From contig NOKP01000004.1 of assembly GCA_002682825.1 (NCBI GenBank), positions 1,361,607 through 1,425,606 on the forward strand: a stretch of DNA of 64,000 nucleotides. The letters are read 5' to 3'. This stretch comes from Neonectria sp. B-13. Its lineage: Eukaryota > Ascomycota > Sordariomycetes > Hypocreales > Nectriaceae. The translations under genes and the position numbers were made by a program. Position 1 is the first letter of the stretch, and the number at the start of each line of letters is the position of its first letter. Positions 45,059 through 56,134 of this stretch are shown in pieces. The notes under the pieces were generated by a model. It did no database searches, was not told where the DNA came from, and saw nothing but the letters and a program-made list of their open reading frames with translations.

Positions 45059-46229
45059 GATGATTGCGATTGACTCGTCGACAGAGCAGATGGTGTTTGA
45101 ACTGACTGATACTGAAGGCTACCTTCGAGGGAGATGGCATATAAATAATAAACGCACCCATTTCACCTCCATCTCTCTCCCCTCATTCACAAATAGGGCA
45201 TCCAATCAACGTGATGCTTTGGGCGTATTCGCCTGCGTATCTCCATCTAAGGAGGGCACCATTTAATGCAGGAGGCCTACCGATGGCCACTTCACGCTGC
45301 CTTGCTGCTGCCTGACGACGTGCGTGACGAGCCAAGACCTATTGATGTCAAGAAACCAACGTTACTGGTATCTAGGGCATTTATATTTTCAACCCGACGG
45401 ACTTAGGTGCCTTTGGGACCGAGCCGAGCAACACAATGCCGTCCGACACATGTCATCTATCAGCGATAATCCCTGCATGATTTCGACTTGGAGCTTTAAC
45501 AGTACAAGAAGGATGTATCCTTATCCAATGTCACGATATTCTGCCTTGCCAGTGTGCAGGGTACGACGGCATCGCTTCGGTTAACATGTCGACTGTGTGA
45601 AGCCTAAGAAGGTTCTGATGCGATCGCACAACCAGGTGAAATGTGGAATTACCTTGAGTACTTCAAAACCAACCAACTTGGCCATTCATATCCTTCAGTG
45701 CGAGAGTTGGTTTGTCATGTCGAGGTAAGGTAGCTGTGAGAGCCTCACTCAGGCTTGGAGTGGCTTGCTAGTGGGTCTTGGCCCTCCAACGGCGTTTCGA
45801 CAGTGCAGCGAAGCATTGCAAGCAGGGCTAGTGACGTTCTAAAGTGCGGGGCAGGCGTCCCCTGTGACGGAATCAGGCCGCCACGAGTTACTGAGGTTAG
45901 GGCTGATTCTCTCAACTGAAAGTCCACTGAAAGTCCGCTGAAAGACTGAAATTTCCATTCCGTCTGCCCCATCACTGCACTCATTCGCACTATTCAGCGC
46001 AGCTACAGGGCATTCGGCGCGACGCGTCGATACCTTTGGAAAGTTGAACCCAGGCTCCACTAGCGTCCCGCCCAATTGGACCTCTGGGACCTAGCACCTA
46101 GATAGTTAATCGCTGATAACCCAACTTCTTTTTGTAAATCCTCCCCTCACTCATCCGCATTCCGTGTCGTCTCTACATCGCACAGCGTTTGTTCCTGGCC
46201 ACCGCTGCCAGCAGTCTCGCTCGCCCGCC
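45059..46229. promoter_or_regulatory. Divergent promoter of deaminase-like and F-box/ankyrin genes
   Basis: 1.17 kb between two divergent ATGs. A TATA-type run (ATATAAATAATAAA, about 45,139-45,152, read from the minus strand as TATTTATAT) serves the deaminase side. Close to the ankyrin side lies an 11-bp tandem repeat, listed separately. Short frames here are not credible genes. Confidence 0.45.
45915..45946 (+). repeat. 11-bp tandem repeat, nearly three copies
   Basis: Two perfect ACTGAAAGTCC units (45915-45925, 45926-45936) followed by a partial, diverged third unit GCTGAAAGAC. It lies about 290 bp before the ATG of the F-box/ankyrin gene and could be a regulatory array or simple slippage. 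Confidence 0.8.
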
Positions 46230-48941
46230 ATGCTGACGTTGGACCGGCTCCCGAACGAGGTCCTCCACAGCATCGCCTCCTACCTCTACAAGAAATACGA
46301 CGTCGCCGCCCTCTCGCGGGTGAACCGGCACTGTTATCAGATCGCCAGCCCCATTCTCTGGAAGCGCGAGGCCAAGTCGGACCGCCCTGGCGCTCTGCAC
46401 TGGGCCGTCGAACATGGCGACATCAACGTCTTCAACCGCGCCCTCGAGGCCGGCGTCGAACCCTCCCGAATGGCCTACTCCCACAGACCAAAGTCACGCA
46501 TCGAACCGAAGTACAAGTGGTGGAATTACCACAGCTCCTATTACGACGACCCTGGCTGGCGGATCGACGATGACGACGACTCGGTAGACCTTGACCCTTC
46601 GTACGTCCTACACGAACACTGCAACTGTTTTGAGGGTGGCTGCGATGACGGAATATTCAACGACTGCTCCTGGGAGCCCATCCATGTCGCGGCCAGCAAG
46701 GGAAGGATTGATATGATGGAGGCTCTCCTGGAAAAAGGCGCCAGCGTCGATGCCTTCTCGTGGGGTCTCTGCCTGTGTCGTCCTCATCTGCCGATAGATG
46801 CTTTCAGCGACTCTCGAGCCGTCGAAGAGGAAGAACTTGAGGATCTACATGGTGGAGGATGGACGCCTCTACATATTGCCATTTGTCATGGCCAAGTGGA
46901 GGCCGCCAAGTGGTTGCTGAAGCGTGGTGCTTCCAACGTCATTTACCAAGGGATTGACTTCGAGTTGGACGCGACTGCGTGGCGCGATGACGAAGTAACG
47001 CGCGACTCCAGTAGGTTCCGCCTCACGGCGATGCATCATGCGGCCAAACACGACCAGGTAGAACTACTTCAGTTCCTCGTGGATGAAAAATACCAGGACA
47101 ACGTGGATGCTGAGGGACCATTCATGGGGACGCCTCTGTTTCAAGCTATCTGGTACCGTCATTGGGACACGGTAGTACCCTGGCTGCTCAAAAATGGTGC
47201 CAATATCGATACTCGCCTCATAGAGACACGCCTAACACCCTTGATGATGGCCTGCTTCTCGCGCCGTTTTGATGATGCTTCTAAGCTCATCGATCTCGGT
47301 GCAAGCGTTACTACCTTGTCCGTTCACCAGTTCAGCATCCTTCATCTGATCCTGGGACCTGGACAGCTGCGGTTTGACGAGTTTGGAGAGGCCCAAGAGC
47401 TGGAAGCACCGACGAGCGAGGTCTCGGAAGCAGAAATTATTGAGAAGTTTATTGCCAAGGGTTTTCCTGTCGACGCTCGGGAAGCGCTGCTGGGAATGAC
47501 GCCATTGATGGTCGCAAGTGCCAACTGCAACCTCCCCGCCATGAAGGCGCTCATCGACGGCGGAGCAGATGTCAACGCTCTTGATCATGACGGCCTCACC
47601 GCTTTAGCCCGGATAGGCGAGGCCGCTGAAGGCGCTGCTATCGCTGGGCTATGCAATGCTGGTCATTTGTTGCTCGAGGCGGGTGCAACGCTGAAAGATT
47701 CCATGGAGGACCTGACGCCCCTCAACATCATTTGCTCCCGACGCTGTGAAGCATATGTGAGCCGTGGGTGGGAGGAACAACATGCCGAGCTGGCCAAACT
47801 CCTGATCGAGAAGGGGGCGGACCCGAATGAGAAGGGCATCTCTGCGAGCCGCCCTTTCACGGAAGCACTGATCCACGGCAACTACACCCTTGCGCGAGCA
47901 ATTCTCGAGTGCGGTGGCCGCCCAGAATTCGGCGACATTGACGATCTGCTAATGAAGTCTGTTAAGGATATTTATGACGACGGCAAGACGGAGTTTATCG
48001 TGGGCCTGGACTATGCGAAGTACGGGATGTCTGGTCCTTCAGATGCGTACTTGGTATCGCTTATTAACATGGCTTTGAATGAGCAATTATGGTCACGAGC
48101 GGCAGACTTGATCAAAGCGGTACCAACCCCCAAGGAACTGCGCAAGGGGCTTGTGCATCGATGCCTCCGGAACGGGTCCCTTACTGGGGATGATCCGTCC
48201 ACGCTGGTGCAAACGCTCCTAGACCTCGGCGAGGACCCCAACGAACTCTGGGAAGACGAACCGCCGATCTACTACAGCCTCAAGTCTGGCTACTGCTGGC
48301 GGTCGACGCCTGTCCTGGTCAATGCTGGGGCCAACATCGACATGTCCACAAAGTCAATGCCTGATGGCGCTTTTATGTACTCAATCAACCAGGGGTACCA
48401 GTCTCAGTCACTGCAAATGCTGGCGAGGCATCCTGATGTGCTCCGCGGCCGACCCGAGCGATTACATGAGGAATGCTGGGCCTCGGTCATCCGGTGGGAC
48501 CACGGTGGACAACCTTCAAGGAGAAGGCAGACTGACGACCCAGATGTCCCGTACTTGTACTGGAACATTGCATACCGACTGATGGGCGCGGGTCTCCGGA
48601 CTGACGTGACAATGAACGACGGGCGCGAGGTCAGGGCGATTGTAAAGCAAGCGGTACCGACAGATTACACTCTTGGGTTGGTGGAGCAGAAGGTGTTGGA
48701 GAAGTTTGACATTCCGTACGAGGAGCCGGTTTATCCCTCAGACAACGAGTATAGCGAAGAATACGACGAGGACGACGAAGAGGACGAAGACGAGTTGGGT
48801 GTCCTTGGCGAAATGATGTCGAACGACGGGGACGGATCATGGGAGGATGAGGATGACTATGATTCAGAGCTGGATGAAGACGAAGACGACGATGGGGGCA
48901 TGCCGATTCCCGTGCCGTTGTTATTTGGGTTTTACATGTGA
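46230..48941 (+). CDS. F-box and ankyrin-repeat protein
   Basis: A 903-residue single-exon protein from the first ATG in frame (CCATGCTGACG). An F-box opens it (residues 1-45: LTLDRLPNEVLHSIASYLYK then LSRVNRHCYQIASPILW), so it could act as an SCF ligase adaptor. At least eight ankyrin repeats follow, for example EPIHVAASKGRIDMMEALLE, TPLHIAICHGQVEAAKWLLK, TAMHHAAKHDQVELLQFLVD, TPLMVASANCNLPAMKALID and an ILECGG repeat, with long insertions between some. A short acidic, His/Cys-containing insert (about residues 105-150) splits the early repeats. The C-terminal about 60 residues are an Asp/Glu-rich tail. The substrate is unknown. It is divergent from the deaminase-like gene. Confidence 0.9.
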   Translation: MLTLDRLPNEVLHSIASYLYKKYDVAALSRVNRHCYQIASPILWKREAKSDRPGALHWAVEHGDINVFNRALEAGVEPSRMAYSHRPKSRIEPKYKWWNYHSSYYDDPGWRIDDDDDSVDLDPSYVLHEHCNCFEGGCDDGIFNDCSWEPIHVAASKGRIDMMEALLEKGASVDAFSWGLCLCRPHLPIDAFSDSRAVEEEELEDLHGGGWTPLHIAICHGQVEAAKWLLKRGASNVIYQGIDFELDATAWRDDEVTRDSSRFRLTAMHHAAKHDQVELLQFLVDEKYQDNVDAEGPFMGTPLFQAIWYRHWDTVVPWLLKNGANIDTRLIETRLTPLMMACFSRRFDDASKLIDLGASVTTLSVHQFSILHLILGPGQLRFDEFGEAQELEAPTSEVSEAEIIEKFIAKGFPVDAREALLGMTPLMVASANCNLPAMKALIDGGADVNALDHDGLTALARIGEAAEGAAIAGLCNAGHLLLEAGATLKDSMEDLTPLNIICSRRCEAYVSRGWEEQHAELAKLLIEKGADPNEKGISASRPFTEALIHGNYTLARAILECGGRPEFGDIDDLLMKSVKDIYDDGKTEFIVGLDYAKYGMSGPSDAYLVSLINMALNEQLWSRAADLIKAVPTPKELRKGLVHRCLRNGSLTGDDPSTLVQTLLDLGEDPNELWEDEPPIYYSLKSGYCWRSTPVLVNAGANIDMSTKSMPDGAFMYSINQGYQSQSLQMLARHPDVLRGRPERLHEECWASVIRWDHGGQPSRRRQTDDPDVPYLYWNIAYRLMGAGLRTDVTMNDGREVRAIVKQAVPTDYTLGLVEQKVLEKFDIPYEEPVYPSDNEYSEEYDEDDEEDEDELGVLGEMMSNDGDGSWEDEDDYDSELDEDEDDDGGMPIPVPLLFGFYM

Positions 48942-50089
48942 GAGACCAGAAGACAAAAGGGCCAGACGACGAAAGAGCAACATGTTGAAAGAGCCAGGTG
49001 GTGAAAGAGAGGCAGTGTGAGTGTTTTCTTTTTGTATTGGGATACCCAGCTCGCTCGAAACGGGCGCGGGACGGATAACTGGGTGGCGCTATATGGACTG
49101 GTAAATGATGGCATCTGGGAAAGATGAGCTTGGGAAGGGCGTCTTTTCGTCCCGGTGGGCTGGTACACGGGAACGAGGTCATTTCAATGATGGAGTTTGG
49201 ACATCAGCTAGATATCCATGCCACACTATGGATGTATGCAAGAGCTAGTGTGGGGTCTAGCGTTGTCTGTATCAGACAGGGGCACATGGAGAGCAAGGCG
49301 GAAGAAGAGAAGAGGAGACGAGGATATGAAGAGAAGAAGAAGACGAAGAAGAGTAGGGAAGAGAAGAGGGAGAGAAAGACGCAGTAAGGACAAGAAGCCG
49401 GCTTCACGAGGGGACGACGTCAATATTGTTAATCGAGTCCATGTGTAAGTATGCAAGCTCCATCGTCAGCAGGTGGGCACGGCGAGCGACACTAAATTCT
49501 CTCACCCCGATCCGAAGATGTGGCTAAACCGGGGAATTCACGGAGTCGCGGGAACTTGGAGGCGTCTAGTCTCTAGTCAACCTTGAGAGCTACGGGCCAG
49601 CCGTCCGTCCGATGACGCCCCCAATGCGGAGCAGGGAGGCGGGCAACCGCGGCGATGGCGGCGCTGGGAGTCGGCGGGCATCTGAGCCATTCGCTCGCAC
49701 GTCCATCTCCGAGCCACAGTGATGGTGCGCCTATCATCCGGATGTACTGTATGTTCGGATACGTTGCCGCCGGCCTAGTTAATGCCTACCTGTCTGTCTT
49801 TCCCCCGCACTGGGGACTCAAAGAACGAGAAAGGCCCGGACGGACGCCGAATAGCGACGCGCAGGACGGCATGGTTTCTGCACGCCTGGGTCGATGATGG
49901 GAGGGCTGGCGAGAGGAGGCGTAGTTTTCACGATGAGCTAATTTGAACGTCTGGGCTCTGGGCAAGGAGGAAGTCAAGGGTGCGTATGATGGTAGACTAG
50001 GTTGGCAATGCACCTGGAAGACGTTGATGGGGGGTGGGTTATTGTGGTTCCAATTGCCTCAATGGTGGCATGGTTTCCGGCGCAGTGGG

Positions 50090-50163
50090 ATACCCATACC
50101 CATACCCATACGTAGCCATTATCATCACCATCACCATTATCATCATCATCATCATCATCATCA
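50090..50163. repeat. Microsatellite: CATACC hexamers and (ATC)n
   Basis: Three TACCCA/CATACC units are followed, after a short spacer, by an interrupted ATC/ATT trinucleotide array with a run of eight ATC units. Confidence 0.85.
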
Positions 50164-50547
50164 CCGCAATCAGGTCTGGGCATGGCAGGGATGGGGGTGG
50201 GTTGTGGATGGCCGCAAGGCCGGGTTGTTTACGCAACGGGCCGGCGGATTTACGGGCTTTGGGGTTTCCATGACATGATGAGAGGGGACGCTCCGGCCGA
50301 GTTAAGCTCTGTAGGGAGATGTAGCCGCGCCGTGGAGCTTTCTCTTCGTGAGAGACGTGGGTATCAACGGCTGTCGCGGGCTGTGTCAGAGAGGGAGGGC
50401 GGCCCTACTGGTTCGATCTCCACCGATGAGCTGGAGGGAGAGAGGCAGGAATGGAATAGACGCCGTCGGAGAACAATGTCCAGCTAGTAGTAGCCAGCCA
50501 ACTGCGAATACGGGAGAGGAGGAGACGGGAGGGAGGACCAAATGCAA

Positions 50548-50580
50548 CACAGCACAGCACAGCACAGCACAGCGCAGCGC
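50548..50580. repeat. Microsatellite: CACAG pentamer array
   Basis: Tandem CACAG units grading into CGCAG units, in the intergenic region upstream of formate dehydrogenase. Confidence 0.8.
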
Positions 50581-51368
50581 AACAACTGCGGTGAGATATT
50601 GCCCTAGACGGCCAATTGTCTGCTTGCGTTCTGGATCTGGAAAGGACATTCCCCCCCTCATCTTGACCCACTAGCAGTCTGCGCGCGTGTGTTGCAGCAG
50701 ACAACAACACCGAACGCCGAGATATGCCCTTTCCAGCTGCCCCATCATTCCCGATGCGGTAAGCCCAGTCGAAACCGCGCGTGTTTTGCCTTCACGTCTA
50801 CTTGGAAAGCGGGGAGGAGACTTCGACGTCTCGGAGCTCAAGGGCGGCATCTCGAAATTGACAAACGGGGTAGTTTAGAGCGGGCGTGTTCTCCGCCGTC
50901 GTCGCACTGACTGGCATTGCGCGTGCCTGACCCGAACCTGGCCTGGTCCGCAATAGCGTTTCCGGCGTCCGCTCCGCCCTGGACAGATGCCGACATGTTC
51001 GGGGTTCGCGGGATTGAGTGAGATTGGACATGGGCCCGGTTCAGGAACTGGTTGGTTTTGGCTGGTATGGCTGGTTGGCTGGTTGGCCGGTCGGTGTCCC
51101 ACTGCGGTGTCACGATGGATGGATTGATGGACGATGGATGATGCGGATGCGGATGCAGGCGGTGCTGGTCGTGCTGGTGGTGGTGGTGATGGGTGCGGCG
51201 AGCGAGCAAGCAACCACCATCGCCATGATTGCGGCGTGAAGCATAAATATCAGGGCTCGGCGCTCGACGGATGCTTTTACTTTCTCTTCACTCCCATCTT
51301 CATTCTTCTCTCCCATCTCTCATCTCTCTTCCCTCCCTCAACAACGAACACACCCTCAAACCGCCAAA

Positions 51369-53012
51369 ATGGTATGTTTTCTCCCCCGCTTCTGGGATGC
51401 CTCCTATTGTCTTGGATGCCATCTAACAATGGAAACAGGTCAAGGTTCTTCTCGTCCTCTACGACGGCGGTCAGCACGCCGTTGACGTACGTGTTCCTAT
51501 ATTTCCTCTCTTTTTCCTTTCATTTCCTTTCCTCGATGCTTTTCCGTGTCTTTCCCCGCCTCCCAATGTCGGTCGTCGTCGTCGTCGTCGTCGTCTCGGT
51601 GCCATCATCATCTCCCCACCCACCCCCTCAGATCGCCCAAACGCGGGGAAAGCCATGCGGTCGAAAAAGAACCACGATCCAACCACCAGCCACCTTCAGC
51701 CCAACCGATTGCGGGGATCATCTTGGGCTTTCTGTGTCTGTTGCTCTGCATGCATGCATTCCGCCTGGCAACGATGCAACCGTGTGCAACATGGGGGACG
51801 CTTATAGCCGGTGGCCCCCTCACTTACACCAACTGCTTGACTTACACCCGGATACAACATGAGACACACGCACACACACGCACACACACACACACACCCA
51901 TACACATGCACACTCAATCAAACTCACTCAACACCCAACCAAACCAAACCAAAACTAACATGACCCAATAGGTCCCCGAACTCCTCGGTACCACCGAGAA
52001 CGAGCTCGGCATCCGCAAGTGGCTCGAGGACCAGGGCCACACCCTCGTCACTACCTCGGACAAGGACCGCGAGGGCTCCAAGTTCGACGAGGAGCTCGTC
52101 GACGCCGAGATCATCATCACCACCCCCTTCCACCCCGGATACCTCACCGCTGAGCGCCTCGCCAAGGCCAAGAAGCTCAAGATCGCCATCACCGCCGGCA
52201 TCGGCTCCGACCACGTCGACCTCAACGCCGCCAACAAGACCAACGGCGGCATCACCGTCGCCGAGGTCACCGGCAGCAACGTCGTCTCCGTTGCCGAGCA
52301 CGTCCTCATGACCATCCTCGTCCTCATCCGCAACTTCGTCCCCGCCCACGAGCAGATCGAGCGCGGCGACTGGGACGTGGCCGGCGCCGCCAAGCAGGAG
52401 TATGACCTCGAGGGCAAGGTCGTCGGCACCGTCGCCGTCGGCCGCATCGGCGAGCGCGTCCTCCGCCGCCTCAAGCCCTTCGACTGCAAGGAGCTGCTCT
52501 ACTACGACTACCAGCCCCTGAGCCCCGAGACCGAGAAGGAGATCGGCTGCCGCCGCGTCGACACCCTCGAGGAGCTGCTGGCCCAGTGTGACATCGTCAC
52601 CATCAACTGCCCGCTGCACGAGAAGACCAAGGGCCTCTTCAACAAGGACCTCATTTCCAAGATGAAGAAGGGCTCGTACCTGGTCAACACGGCCCGCGGC
52701 GCCATCGTCGTCAAGGAGGACGTCGCCGCCGCCCTCAAGTCCGGCCACCTCGCCGGCTACGGAGGTGACGTCTGGTTCCCGCAGCCCGCCCCCGCCGACC
52801 ACCCGCTGCGCACCGCCAAGAACCCCTTCGGCGGCGGCAACGCCATGGTGCCTCACATGTCCGGCACCTCGCTGGACGCCCAGAAGCGCTACGCCGACGG
52901 CACCAAGGCCATCCTCACCAGCTACCTCACCGGCAAGTTCGACTACCGCCCCGAGGACCTCATCGTCCACGGCGGCGACTACGCCACCAAGGCCTACGGC
53001 CAGCGCAAGTAA
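51369..53012 (+). CDS. fdh: NAD-dependent formate dehydrogenase
   Basis: Cytosolic D-2-hydroxyacid-dehydrogenase-family enzyme that oxidises formate to CO2 with NAD. Exons: 51369-51371 (only the ATG), 51439-51486 and 51972-53012; spliced length 363 residues, normal for fungal enzymes. N-terminus: [20 protein letters not shown]. Catalytic-domain motifs: [22 protein letters not shown] and [12 protein letters not shown]. The Rossmann motif reads [20 protein letters not shown], where the first glycine of GxGxxG is Ala, a variant I recall from filamentous ascomycetes. The catalytic His lies in [20 protein letters not shown]; substrate-binding Arg is in NTARGAIV. C-terminus [15 protein letters not shown]. 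The first intron (51372-51438) begins directly after the start codon; the second (51487-51971) is 485 nt, long for this window. Codons are strongly C-ending, suggesting high expression. Confidence 0.96.
51862..51912 (+). repeat. (CA)n microsatellite within formate dehydrogenase intron 2
   Basis: A run of CA dinucleotides with a few interruptions, 60-110 nt upstream of the acceptor at 51971. A (GTC)n run lies in the same intron near 51,572-51,598. Confidence 0.85.
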
Positions 53013-53715
53013 GCACTGCACATGTGCGAACCTGCCTTGCCTTGAGAAGAAGAAGATGGAAATGTGCAGCAGCCGTCACCCGCCAAGCCCAGTACCGGGC
53101 TCCGGGGATACTCCAAGCATGATGGCCGCCTGCATGTGATGATGGGCGGAAGATGCAAGGATCAAAAGCATCACTCCGACCCTTGAGAGAGAACTTGCGC
53201 GGTCGGGAATGGATGCATCGACGATGCCACTAGAACAGATAGATGGCTTGTACCAGCTCCCACTGTGACATGACACGACGCAGCAAACAATTAGCGGCGC
53301 AGATGAAACGAAGAATGAAAAATAAGTTAAAATTTAATCACACAACCGCTCCTGAACACATGCCTGTGAACGTGGTTTGTCCTCGGCTTTCTTCTCCCGT
53401 CTCACTGTTCCCATGAATGGTATCAAATCCAGCAATTGACGAGCTCTTACAATATCACTCTTGAACATCACTCTTGAACATCACTCATCTAGATCACATT
53501 TCAGTCTGATCTTAGCCGTGCCATTTATAAATGCAGTCTAGTTTCCTGCACCGCTTTATTTTTATAATTATGTATGTACGAGTGCCACCTTTATTCCCTA
53601 AGTAGGACTCTTAGTCAGTTGGCATCTCGGTTATCATTGTTGATCCCTCATCATCATATATCCAAAATAGCCAACGCGAGCACGTCCCCGCCGCGATGTA
53701 GGCATGTGAGACGGG
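53013..53715. other. Convergent 3' region between formate dehydrogenase and permease
   Basis: 703 bp between two stop codons. It contains a 13-bp tandem repeat (unit ATCACTCTTGAAC, about two and a half copies, near 53,454-53,489). AT-rich parts may carry polyadenylation signals. Confidence 0.5.
53454..53489. repeat. 13-bp tandem repeat
   Basis: Two perfect ATCACTCTTGAAC units and a partial third (ATCACTC) in the 3' region between convergent genes. Confidence 0.8.
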
Positions 53716-55600
53716 CTACTTCCAGAATTGCCACCATTTCTTTTCACTGCCCGGCAGCCTCCTCGTGCTCCTCGTAACCACATCGTCCCGACCGTGAATG
53801 CGCCAGAAGTACACCGGTATGCCGGCGACAACGAATATCACGACCGTGAGTGTTTGGATCGGCTGTGCGAAGACGGCCCGGCTCAGGAGGAACAGACTCA
53901 CGCAGCAGAATATGATGGGCGTCGTGAGCCACGTCTTGTAAGGGCGTTCGAGCTCCGGCTCGCGAACGCGCAGGACGATGAGGCCGAGCACCGTGATAAA
54001 GTAAAACGTGTACCCGGCGACGCCGTAGAACGTGACGAGCGTACTGAATTCACCCATCACACAGTATGCCGCAGTGAGCACGCTGTTGAGAATCAACGCG
54101 TACACGGGCGTGTAGAACAACCCGGTGTCCTCGTCGCCAAACATCCGGCGCATCTTCTTGCTGAACCAGCCGCGTGTGCGCTGGGTGGACAGGCCTCGGT
54201 CTTCATCGTTGCCGACACCAAGGGTGCCGAAGATAGTAGGTATGTATCCCTCTTTGCCGGCAACGTAGGCCAAGCGGCTCGACGTAAAGGTCGACGAATT
54301 GAGGGCACCAAAGCAGCTTGCGCTCACGATCAGAGCAAGGACGAGTGAGCCCGTCGGCCCAAACACCTGCGAGCCGAACATGACGGCCACCGTGTTGGAG
54401 CCACCCATCGAGTCAAAGGGGAGGACAAGGAAGTAGGCCACGTTGGCCAGGACGTAGGACAGGATCACCAACGGCATCGCCGTGTGAATCACCCGAGGAA
54501 GGTCTCGAGATGGGTTTCGAAACTCGCCCACCACATAATTTGTCTGCGCGCGCAATATTAGTGTCCTGACGCACAAATAATGGTTCATCATAACTCACGT
54601 TGTCCCATCCGTCAAACGCCCACAGACCCGCGTACAGCGCAAGAGCCCACGCGGACATGTCCGTGGACGTATTCTCGAACCACGCGTGCGTCTTCCACCC
54701 GTCGTCGGCCTTGCCCTTCCACGTCTTGCCCGTGATGGCCACCACAACGCCCGTAACCGTAACACCTAGCAATGCCACAAACTTCATAAACATGAGCATG
54801 TCGTTGACACGGGTCCCGACCCGCGTGGAAACACAATTCAGAAACGTCACCATCGCGACACCCACAAGAGCCACCGCCTTGGAGATCCAGGGGCTGATCG
54901 TCTCGGCGTCAGGCCCGATGAAGGCCCGCACTAGGTACTCGCCCATGATGATGGCGATGATGGCCGAGCTTCCGGGTTTTAGAACGAGCATGGCGACCCA
55001 AGTGAAGAGAAACCCCGATAGCTCGCCAAATGTCTTTGCCAGGTAGACCTGGGCACCACCGTTCAGGGGAATAGCGCCACCGAGCTCGGCGTACGATGCC
55101 GCACCTGTCCATGCGAGGATGCCGGCGATGACCCAGACGATGAGGGCGGCACCAGGCGACCCGATTTTGGCGCTCACCTGGCCTGGCGAGGAGAAGATGC
55201 CGGAGCCAATGATCAACCCAACTATTAGCGACAATCCATTCAGGTATGTCAAAGTCTTGTGCTTCTCAAGTGATCCACCGCCAAGCCCACCATTTGGTCG
55301 CGCCGCAGAAATGGGCGCTCCAATGGGCGCATATCCGCCTCCACCCGCCGTTGAGCTCAACGGGAACAGGTTCGCTGAGAAGTCGAACGCCGACGACACC
55401 GAATATGACCGGCCCAGACGTCCCGCTGGGTTCCCGTTGTCTAGGGGATCGTCCTGCTCCAGCGACAGCCGCCGTGATGAGGAGATGCTGGGTCGCGAGG
55501 ACAACTCAGTCACGCCGTCTTCGTTGAGCTGGCTTGAGCTGGCCAGCGACGCAAGCTCGAGCGAGTCCCGCGTGTGCGGCGCCAGTCCGTAGGGTGCCAT
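53716..55600 (-). CDS. APC-superfamily amino-acid permease (LAT/MUP type)
   Basis: Plasma-membrane amino-acid transporter of the LAT group, to which yeast methionine permeases belong. Exons on minus: 55600-54599 and 54543-53716; intron 54544-54598 (GTGAGT...GCAG) rejoins the conserved FDGWDNTNYVVGEF. Product 609 residues. A cytosolic Ser-rich N-terminus of about 110 residues precedes twelve predicted membrane helices. Motifs: NGLSLIVGLIIGSGIFSSPG (helix 1 unwound GSGIF), GAASYAELGGAIPLNGGAQV and VSASCFGALNSSTFTSSRL. The C-terminus is short and ends in a Trp-rich KKWWQFWK. The ATG at 55600 is the first in frame; only a TTG lies upstream. Substrate (methionine or other neutral amino acids) is inferred from family only. 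It is divergent from the FAM32A-like gene. Confidence 0.92.
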
Positions 55601-56134
55601 TGCGACGAGGTGCTGGGTCCCTGTTGTTGGCGGCCTTGGGCCCTGAATCGACCGTCCCTCGTATTCCAATCAGGCGAAGTAAAGTTAGCAGCGATAGCCC
55701 ATCGCGGTCGATCGAGTCTTTGTAGGCTCAGTGTAGACGACCGAGTCGATCTCAAAGGGTCGTGTGACGTTTGTTGGATTGATGGAGCCAGGAAGACTGG
55801 CTGCGCGATGGAAGATAGTCGTGGATGCGTCGTAATTGGTCGTCAAGTAATGATGAGGACGGGGTATATTTCGAATAAAGTGGTCGTGAAATTCGTCCGG
55901 TACCAAAGCCGGGGTAAAAGTTCAAGGTTGAAAGGACACAAGATAGGAGGTTCTAGTCGCCAGCGACGGTCTGGGTCCAGATGCTACGGCGGTCCGCTAT
56001 TGATGCTCAAAAGCGATTAACCCCACATCATTGGCTGGGGCACCGCCACAGGCTTAGGTAAGGCAGTGGCTGCCTTCCCTCCATGACTGCAACTTCAGCG
56101 CATGAGCAAGCAGCCAACTTGCCATATCCACACC
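55601..56134. promoter_or_regulatory. Divergent promoter between permease and FAM32A-like gene
   Basis: 534 bp between two ATGs. It contains CCAAT-type sequences (CCAATCAGG at about 55,666; ATTGG at about 56,031). No TATA box is clear. Confidence 0.4.

Larger units (their letters stand above)
48942..51368. other. Intergenic region rich in simple repeats; formate dehydrogenase promoter
   Basis: 2.4 kb with no convincing gene. It holds a purine-rich tract (about 49,296-49,382), hexamer TACCCA/CATACC copies followed by an (ATC)n run (about 50,090-50,163), and a (CACAG)n run (about 50,548-50,580). Near the right end lie a TATA-like CATAAATAT (51242-51250) and a CT-rich stretch (about 51,273-51,340) just before the formate dehydrogenase ATG, a common fungal transcription-start context. 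Confidence 0.6.

Noticed and set aside
51924..53021. 365-codon antisense frame opposite formate dehydrogenase
   Set aside because: Mirror frame created by strong C-ending codon bias in the sense gene; Val/Gly/Asp/Leu-only composition and no motifs.
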